NCBI GenBank assembly: GCA_013054445.1
Contig: JAAMPI010000392.1
Location: forward strand, 1-39,714
Length of the DNA stretch: 39,714 nt
DNA from: Cudoniella acicularis
Lineage: Eukaryota > Ascomycota > Leotiomycetes > Helotiales > Helotiaceae
Direction: 5' to 3'
Part shown: one piece after another, positions 32,761-39,714 of the stretch
How the letters are laid out: each line of letters begins with the position of its first letter
Numbering within the stretch: position 1 is the stretch's first letter
Made by a program: the position numbers and the translations under genes
Notes under the pieces: generated by a model
What the model was told of the DNA's origin: nothing
Seen by the model: the letters and a program-made list of their open reading frames with translations, nothing else
Databases searched by the model: none

Positions 32761-32887
32761 TACCGGATTGAAATTTGAAGTTAAAAAGAAACATGTGTTA
32801 TTTCCTTCACCGATGGTTATCCCGTGAATTGATCTATAGTTGGTTTGATAGTGGCTCGAACTCGAATAAGTATTAGACTTAGCCTCC

Positions 32888-35800
32888 TTGTACATCCTGA
32901 GTGAAATTACACAAGTTGCACGATTGCCTTTGGTTGCCGATGATTCGATCTTTTCCCGTACTATTCCTAGCATCCTCGAGAATACCATAACGCCAGCATG
33001 GGTTAGTAATTATTATGTCGTGCTTCCGCTTTGGCCATCAGACCTCAAAGATAACCCATTGGATGCAGTACTGTCCAACTCCCAGGGACAATAGAAAGCC
33101 AATACTACAGTTTACCAAACCGGTTTGGAATGCCAACTTATGGAAATAAAATTATTTTCTAACTATTCTTACAACCAAACAAACGTAAACCTTTCTATCA
33201 ACAAACTACGAATATTTTAATGAACCTAACCTCGTTCGTCTTGGAGTCGCCAGATGGACGTTCCCTTGGGTTCGCCACTTATCCAGACACATACCCCTCA
33301 ATCACAATTTGGAAAACGAGTAGAGACTAGTAGTCTAGAGCTCAAAATTTCAGCTACCCTTTGCTTTAGAATCCAAGTAATGAGACATTTGAGGGATTGA
33401 ACTACAGCAATCCACTTCAGCTCAATACGACCAGCGAATGTGGGAATCATAGCATGTTTCTCCTAGCCATACCTTACATTTATAACTAAATTTTCCAAGT
33501 TCAAGGCCATATTTGCGAAACTGGCTATTATCAGGCCAACCTTCCTGTCACTATTTTCAATACTGGACAATCTTCTGCATTCAATTTTGACACGAATGAG
33601 CACAACCGCACGAAAATTCCGATCGATCCAAATTCGTGGGATCTTCCCTCTTTTGATGTCCCTTCCATGAATTCAAATTCATTTTTAAGTGATCAAGCAC
33701 GACAAGTCAGGCAACGTTTCAAGGGAGAAAGTGTACAAGCCGTCTTGCAAAACTTAGGGCAGGAGCAATCACAATCAATCCAAGGACGAGCGGCTGTCAG
33801 TGAGCGGCGAGTTGTTGTCAGTCTCGTCATTAGTACTCTCTTAAGTGTGGCATTCTTTTGGTCTGCTTTTATGCTAATTGTGGCTGCGATTAATACTCTA
33901 CTTCTAAATAGACCTCTAAATCTTCTGCGCAATCCTTCCTCTTCATCTGTTATTACTTCCATCGTTACTTCAGAGCCATCTACTCGTGCGCTCTTCGATG
34001 GATTGGACAGATCTTCCGAAGAGGCTATGATGAGAGCACTCGAGGGGTATTATTTTTCGCTTAGTGGAGGCATATTATACACACATAAAGCTAAAGAGTC
34101 GTTTCAAAAGCTAGGTGAGCTACTTGATTAAGAACAGTTGTCGCATAGACTTATTTTAAACCCAGAACCAGACTTCAAGCGAAAAATACCTTCAACAGAC
34201 TGGCAGCCAGAGGTACTTCAAGGAAGTCTTCTTATTTGGCTTGGGGGATCCTTCTTTGCACTTCTGATTGCTATTGCTGTTATATTTGCTAAATATCGAG
34301 GACGAGGTATCTACCAACCTTTCCTGGTCTCTTCGATCGACATACGTCTATACGACACGTCACTAGAAGCACTTGCTCCTTATTCAATTATACCTACACT
34401 GATCGCGGTCGGCCTAAAGCTGTGGTGGGGATCAACTGACCAGAAATTCAGGAGATTGCAACCATTCGTGTCTTTAGCCAAGGGCCGGCAACAACGTCCA
34501 GGACTGTCAAAGCTGTCTTATGCCAGTTCTCCGTTGGGATGAGCAGCATTGAAAGCTTCCGGACGCCGCCATTGGCTGCTAGCCTTTATCGCAGGCTGTG
34601 CAGTTCTCTCTGAAGCTTGCGAGTAAGCTCTCAACATCGCGAGTTCCCGTGCTAATTAGACACAAAGTCACCGTCGGTATGTCTGCTTTGGGGAACGCAA
34701 TCCAGGCTCTCGATCCCGTCCTCAGATAATATCTAGAACCGTGGAACTGAAGACTGTTTCGCCTTTTTTCTCGGTTCACCACCATCTGGGTATGGGTATT
34801 CACAAAGCATACAACGCAGAATGCGAAAGGTATACTCTGTGCGTCTACTATCTTCTTACCGCGTTCTGTCATGTAGCATCAGGCTGACATTGTTCCTAGG
34901 AACACTTTCAAACGTTTTTGGAATTCTCCTGACTGGATGGATGTATTCTTCCATTATTGAAGGAACCTACAACTCGACACCGTCGCCTTGGACAAACGAT
35001 GACTGGGCGTTTGTTCCTCTTGATCTCAGTTCTATACCGGATTTATTTGACGAAATTTCTTCCAACTCCAGTTCAACAAATCTAGGTGCATCTAATAATG
35101 TCACGGTAACCACGCCTTCCATTAGAGCGCGACTTGAATGTATATCTTTGGATATGTCAAACACCTCTGCTTGGCTTTATAAGCTGAAATTTACGAATAA
35201 AACTGCTTGGAATTCCACAAACATTCCCGCTGATCTGGATTTTAGCTATGAACTGAAGCTCGGACTTTCAATGAATCAATCTGCCAATGGGAAGTGGACT
35301 TATTGGGATGACCTAAACCCGTATTTCAGTTCCTTTGCTGCAGACTACCGGATGATGTGTTGCACAAATGAGAGTAATGGTTCTCCCGGAGAGGCAATTT
35401 GATATGTGAGTAGATAATCTCCAGAAAATCTTCGGGTTTTACACTCTGTTTGACATTCTCAAGTGGCTTCCGCCTAGCGATGCAGAGCATGTTGGTATAG
35501 TCATCAAATGGATCACTAGATATCCATTTCAAGCCCAGTTCAATGACTCGACCGACTCTTATCACCGAGCATCTGTATGAGACGGCTATGGTGCTCACTA
35601 TCACTGGGTCTGGAAAGATATCCCTAAGGTTACGGCTTTAAACTGCACACCAATCTACGAATCTGCCAACACAAGCGTAACCGTCGGTCTAGCAACTGGA
35701 ATTGTGCAAAATCACACAATCTTGGACACGCTAGCTCCAGATCAGAACGCCTGGCCAAATAACCTCATCGATCTTAATGTATCTACTGGTATTCCTTACT

Positions 35801-36462
35801 CTTCAAGTATGTACGTCGGATCCGGATATCAAATCACACCCAGAGTTTACGTCCACAACATCTCCGTCAACTACGGGTACCTTTTCCACGACACTCTTTT
35901 GGGCGCGGCAAACAGCGATCTCACGGGGTCAAACGCAATGTACGTCGACCAAGCTGAGAACCTCGACGACTGCACATTCAACTTCCGCCTTCCAGGCCTG
36001 AACGTAGACTTCATGTCTTACACGTCACTCAATCTCGTTAACCAGGATAAAGCCTTTCTGCTGGATCCCACCACGCTCGGGAATGCAAGCAGTGAAGTGT
36101 TTTCACTATTCTTCAAGCATTTCGTTCATGGCGATGTAAAAGGTAACAATGGACTTTACATCAATGGGATTCGGGGCCTTCAACCTAGAGGTGCAGTCAT
36201 CCCTTCTAACCTTAGACCGACAATGCCACAAGGATACAAAAAAACCGTTACATACCTCCAAGATTCCTTCAAAATTTCAAACACGGCGCCCTCAGCCACA
36301 GCAACAATCACCACACGGATAGAGCAATTTGATCTTATTCCTGCAGCCGTCATACTCTGCCTCTGCATTCTGGTCCTGCTAGCGATTACCGCTTGTTTTA
36401 TTTTCATCGGCTTGAAAGCGGGAAAGGGATTGGATGTTTGCCGAGGATGTAGAGACGCTTAG
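32888..36462 (+). pseudogene. tandem DUF3433 (PF11915) membrane protein, decayed
   Basis: Plus-strand blocks in order match DUF3433 proteins, which carry this multi-helix unit twice. ITPAWVSNYYVVLPLWPSDL (32990-33050), NTTVYQTGLECQ and FVLESPDGRSLGFATYPDTY come first, followed by ECGNHSMFLLAIPYIYN, ICETGYYQANLPVTIFNTG and a membrane helix (VVVSLVISTLLSVAFFWSAF). The second unit starts STDWQPEVLQGSLLIWLGGS (34195), then PYSIIPTLIAVGLKLWW and LQPFVSLAKG, GRRHWLLAFIAGCAVLS, WAFVPLDLSSIPDL, KIFGFYTLFDILKWLPPSD, VTALNCTPIYESAN, and a last helix (FDLIPAAVILCLCILVLLAI) with a stop at 36462. TAG/TGA codons stand where Trp or Gln is expected (SQGQ*KANTT, SV*DGYGAHYHW) and several frames change. The first membrane helices are gone. 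A few long frames survive, so expression of a fragment cannot be excluded. Confidence 0.7.
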
Positions 36463-36506
36463 GGGTGTGATTGGCTTTGTGTATGCGAGTGAGAGGTTGT
36501 TGGCGT

Positions 36507-36708
36507 CAGTGTGGTAAATGGTATACGGAATTCGTACGGAATGGACGCGCGGCAGCCACTAAAATATTTTATATAGTCAAGTGGAGGATATCTGCTTGTT
36601 TAGCTATTTAAGACAGCTCAAAATATATGATCAGATAAAAATTTACTTATAATTACTGCTCGATACGGGTAATTCAGTATTCAATTCCGTACACTATTTA
36701 CCACACTG
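36507..36708. mobile_element. hAT-type MITE, 202 bp, with 8-bp target duplication
   Basis: Ends CAGTGTGGTAAAT...ATTTACCACACTG; terminal inverted repeats of about 28 bp with three mismatches, including CGGAATT in both. The exact 8-bp duplication gttggcgt lies at 36499-36506 and 36709-36716. CAGTG...CACTG termini with 8-bp duplications are typical of hAT. The interior is AT-rich with no frame. It differs in sequence from the MITE at 26554, so it is a separate family. It lies 45 bp after the DUF3433 stop. Confidence 0.9.
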
Positions 36709-36716
36709 GTTGGCGT

Positions 36717-37238
36717 TGAATGGTGATAAGGGATCCCTTGAAGGTAGTGGTGGCGTTACTAAAATGGGTTGGTTTGAGAGTGGAGGGAAGAGGTGGGGGG
36801 TTGAGATTGTTGATGCTGATGGAGATTGGAGTCTAGAGCAGCGTGGTTGAGGGTTTCAACCGAGGAAAAATGACTACCATCATGTCCAGGGAAGGGAAGA
36901 TGAGGCTGGGAGCTGAGAGCATATGGATATGGAGATGGGGATTCTGCTAGCATTTCCTGATATTAAGCAGAAAAGTATTTAAAGTCCAATTGCCAAATTG
37001 AGTTTAAAACTTGATAGCCGCTTTTTGTTTTTTGGAGTGTCATTTTACAGCCATTATAAGTACCTTGTAAAATTACTTAGGAGATAAGGATTATTTTTAT
37101 CATAAGTATCCATTAGTCGGTCATTACTCTTGTCCGCGGACTGCTCCTCGCTTGCAATTCTCTCATATCAACCAATTCACTGCCTATCCCCCCATTCCAA
37201 CTGACTCGAAATCCAAAATCCTAAAACCATCTCCCCCC
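36717..37238. other. spacer between MITE and PLC-like gene
   Basis: A minus-strand frame at 36953-36759 (Pro/Ser/His/Gln-rich) has no support. No other signal. Confidence 0.4.
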
Positions 37239-38642
37239 TTATTCCAACCTCTTCCTACTCCACCCAATACAAACATCCGCAGTGGCCCCATCAAAAAAAT
37301 CGTTCATCGCAACAACCAACTGCCCATCGATCAACCTCCCCGCATTATCCCTAATCCACGGCAACGTCTTCGCATCACAAATCGGCTTGGTGGCCAACAA
37401 ACAGCTACTACTCGCATCCGCTGCAAGCACACTATAAACTACCACATCTCTGATATTAGTAGCCGTAGCTTGACATTGAAAATTCGTGAATGGTTTTCCC
37501 TGCTGGTTTTCAGGAGTGATGGCGTTGAATTCCGCGATGAGGGAGGTGCCGTCCAGGGTGGCGTTCCCGGCGTCCGTGTAAGTGCTGAAGGAATCGCTGT
37601 TTACGAAGAGGATGAGACGTTTGTTTTGGGCGCGGAGGTCTTGAATGCTGAGGTTGCGCATGTCGTCCTCGGAGGCGGAGGCTACGGAGCCGTTGGAAGT
37701 AGCGATGGCGGTGTTGAGGTAGTTGGATAGGTCTTCGTCACTTGGACGAGCACATTCTGCCGGGACGCCGTCCCAGCGGAGTTGCACGACGATGATCTCG
37801 GTGGGGTTTTGCACCAGGAAGTCTACGCAGTCGTGGAGGAATTGCGCGTACGCCATGCCGGGGATGGCGGAGTGAGAGAAGTAGAGTTCGTCGGGGATGG
37901 GATGCAAGTTGCGGATTTCGCTGTAGAGGTATGCGGGGCGGAACTCGAAGTATCTTGCTCCTATGCTGAGGACTGTAGAGAGTGCGTCTTTCTGAGTGAT
38001 GGCGAGGCCGCGGACGATGTTTGGTGCTAGGGCTTCGGCGGCGCTGTGGCTTAGGGGTCCGACAATTTTAGCGACGATGGGATTAATGTTTTTGAGGACA
38101 TCGATGAGAGCCGTGCTTTTGAGGACTGCGAGGGAGTTGTCCATGCTGTTCATGCCGATGTCGTGAGCGGCGGGGAGGAAGAATTTCGTGAAGGGCTTCG
38201 CGGCTTGCTCTGAGCCTGGAGGTGCGACTTGTCCCATCCAGCCTGAGTAATTTGGTGTGACTGTTACCCAGACTTGCTCACTGTTTGGGAGACCAGCAAC
38301 ACCGGGTCCGGCGTCGTAGAATCCAAAACTGACAATAACGTCGTTGGCTATGACGGATCTCTGGTTCTCCATCGCTTGCAAGGAGCCGGATTCGACTTTT
38401 CCGTCGAGGACATTGATTTCAACATCCTGGGACGTAATTTGGTTGCCATCTTTGAGGACTTTGAAGGAGAAGGTTCCTTTGAAATTGGTAAGGCCGTGGA
38501 TTTCTTTTTTGTCGACCTCAAGATGATCGGATGCGAATGTTGAGAGCTGGTCCTTGGTGATGGTTTGGCCGGGAACTGAGAATTCAATCTTGCAGCCGGG
38601 AACGGCAATATATGAATAGCACTGAACACCCTTAGACGGCAT
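37239..38642 (-). CDS. PLC-like phosphodiesterase (PI-PLC X-type TIM barrel)
   Basis: Single exon, 467 aa, intact, starting MPSKGVQCYSYIAVPG. Residues 1-130 form a beta-rich N-terminal region without a known motif. The barrel starts at FFLPAAHDIGMNSMD, with His160 at the first catalytic-His position of the PLC-like phosphodiesterase superfamily; ARYFEFRP (230-236) supplies the Glu/Arg pair and LYFSHSAIPG (254-262) the second His. Then come VDFLVQNPTEIIVVQLRWDG and RLILFVNSD. No signal peptide is seen, so either it is cytoplasmic or an upstream exon was missed. Fungal members of this group are uncharacterised; hydrolysis of phospholipid or glycerophosphodiester head groups is only inferred from the fold. 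The plus strand is open in places, but those frames are shadows. Confidence 0.88.
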   Translation of the reverse strand: MPSKGVQCYSYIAVPGCKIEFSVPGQTITKDQLSTFASDHLEVDKKEIHGLTNFKGTFSFKVLKDGNQITSQDVEINVLDGKVESGSLQAMENQRSVIANDVIVSFGFYDAGPGVAGLPNSEQVWVTVTPNYSGWMGQVAPPGSEQAAKPFTKFFLPAAHDIGMNSMDNSLAVLKSTALIDVLKNINPIVAKIVGPLSHSAAEALAPNIVRGLAITQKDALSTVLSIGARYFEFRPAYLYSEIRNLHPIPDELYFSHSAIPGMAYAQFLHDCVDFLVQNPTEIIVVQLRWDGVPAECARPSDEDLSNYLNTAIATSNGSVASASEDDMRNLSIQDLRAQNKRLILFVNSDSFSTYTDAGNATLDGTSLIAEFNAITPENQQGKPFTNFQCQATATNIRDVVVYSVLAADASSSCLLATKPICDAKTLPWIRDNAGRLIDGQLVVAMNDFFDGATADVCIGWSRKRLE

Positions 38643-39583
38643 GGTGACTTCGAATTTTGAGGATATAAGTTCTTTTTCTCGGGTAGGTTTAAGGTTATCT
38701 GATGCGAAGTTGATCGGAGAGGTGAGAGAGAGGGTAAGGCTAGAATTCGGGAAAAGAGGAAAACGTGAGAGCTAATGTATGTCAGTGGAGAGACAGACAA
38801 CAGCTGAAAACCGATCATGCAGGTGCAGATGCATAGAGGTCATGGCATGCGCACGCCACACTCTTGCCAAGCCCATAAGGGCACTGGTGTGAAACGGTGA
38901 GTAGCACGTGGCGGACGGAATCATCCGCCAATAGCTTGTGACCCCTAATTGCTTGGTGTTGTTTTTGCAAAAGAAATGGTTGACGAATTGATTTGTTTTT
39001 TGTGGTTGCATTGAAGAATGGAATTCAGGGGAACGAGAGCATTTGATGCGGGGGGAGATCAGCGGCATTGGCGTGGTGCTTGTCGTATCTCTGCCGGAGC
39101 GCCTGATACAAAAAAAGAAACACTTTCAGGGGAAAAGAGAGTTATTGTCTGAGCGCAATTATTTTCGAAGAGAGAATTGTTTCTAGGATGTAAAATCTGT
39201 CAAGGGAAAGGTCGTTGTCGCTAGATAACGCCCCTTTTCCAAGAAGGGAGGTGGATCATGTGATATAAGCGTGACTAACCGCTGGTTTGAGTTTAGAGTT
39301 GTCCCACAAGCAACCTTTGGAAGGCCACGGGAGACTAGACTCAGTAAGATAATAAAAATAACTGGTATACGATCGTCAATTAAACTTCAATATTTGACAT
39401 CTTAAGATGAGAGGATGGCAAAGATGCGTATTTTTGAGCACAACTAGGAGTATTTTAGAATGCTCAGATATCCATCGTCGTGCTGAAACTTACGCAGCCT
39501 GCGAATACCCAAGGAGCAAGCACCCTTACGAACCTACTGACAGAAGTCCGTGCGTTCAGGGCATCAACAATATAATCTATTAA
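38643..39583. other. promoter side of the PLC-like gene and spacer
   Basis: No coding signal. Frames at 38818-38348 and 39068-38772 on the minus strand have no domain and partly overlap the real gene in another frame. Confidence 0.4.
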
Positions 39584-39714
39584 TTAATTACCTGTAGACC
39601 ACCCAGAACGCTTAACTAAATCATGAACCCAATACTCTTGCTTCTCAATTAACCCATTAATCCATTCTTGTGGGATTTTATCCCATTCCTCCTGTACTAC
39701 AGCTTGCATTTCAG
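39584..39714 (-). mobile_element. Tc1/mariner transposase, C-terminal end, cut by the window
   Basis: From the right edge the minus strand reads EMQAVVQEEWDKIPQEWING, then LIEKQEYWVHDLVKRSGWST, and stops with TAA at 39586-39584. EEWD.IPQEWIN is the conserved C-terminal block of fungal Tc1/mariner DDE transposases. The frame is open to the edge, so I cannot say if the element is intact. Confidence 0.75.

Noticed and set aside
37152..38543. Plus-strand frames over the PLC-like gene
   Set aside because: The minus strand gives one uninterrupted 467-aa protein with catalytic motifs.

Overview
The window looks like genomic DNA of a filamentous ascomycete (Pezizomycotina). The evidence is short GT-AG introns of about 48-99 nt, HET-domain genes, fungal NLR-type genes (NACHT/WD40, NB-ARC, ankyrin-type NACHT), a secreted AA9 polysaccharide monooxygenase, a DUF3433 membrane protein, and transposon relics in which Gln and Trp codons have become TAG/TAA/TGA, as repeat-induced point mutation (RIP) would do. 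A leotiomycete (Helotiales-like) source is my guess from gene content only. No rRNA, tRNA or CRISPR was seen.

Layout. 1-1.4 kb: a pogo/Fot1 transposase relic and a truncated HET gene. 2.1-7.3 kb: three genes with signal peptides, all rebuilt across introns: a secreted protein whose C-terminal half resembles the ADP-ribosyl cyclase/CD38 fold, a Ser/Thr-rich secreted protein, and a single-pass cell-wall-sensor-like protein with a Kre9/Knh1-type N-terminal domain. 7.8-8.5 kb: a hAT-like non-autonomous element, followed by mostly empty DNA. 11.0-12.9 kb: an intact HET gene. 13.6-15.7 kb: a HET gene on the minus strand, intact except for one frame break. 17.1-19.0 kb: a flavin monooxygenase with two one-base homopolymer insertions, followed by a perfect 36-bp palindrome. 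19.1-27.1 kb: a graveyard of NLR-type genes, comprising a RIP-riddled NB-ARC relic, a PF17111-like N-terminal relic with at least eleven TAG codons, a NACHT-helical relic, and a nearly full-length NACHT_N-NACHT-WD40 gene carrying two frames, three nonsense codons and a 214-bp MITE in its second exon. 28.1-29.8 kb: an intact MOSC/ferredoxin-reductase fusion. 30.5-30.8 kb: a foldback region with telomere-like motifs. 31.2-32.0 kb: an intact AA9 LPMO. 32.5-36.5 kb: a dynamin GED relic and a decayed tandem DUF3433 gene, with a second TSD-flanked hAT MITE just beyond. 37.2-38.6 kb: an intact PLC-like phosphodiesterase. The right edge cuts a Tc1/mariner transposase.

Overall this is accessory, repeat-rich sequence in which self/non-self recognition genes (HET, NLR) are accumulating and decaying. 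The intact genes are mainly secreted or metabolic enzymes: the CD38-like protein, the LPMO, the MOSC-reductase and the PLC-like enzyme. The best candidates for something new are the CD38-like secreted protein, the exonic MITE in the NLR, and the palindromic foldback region.
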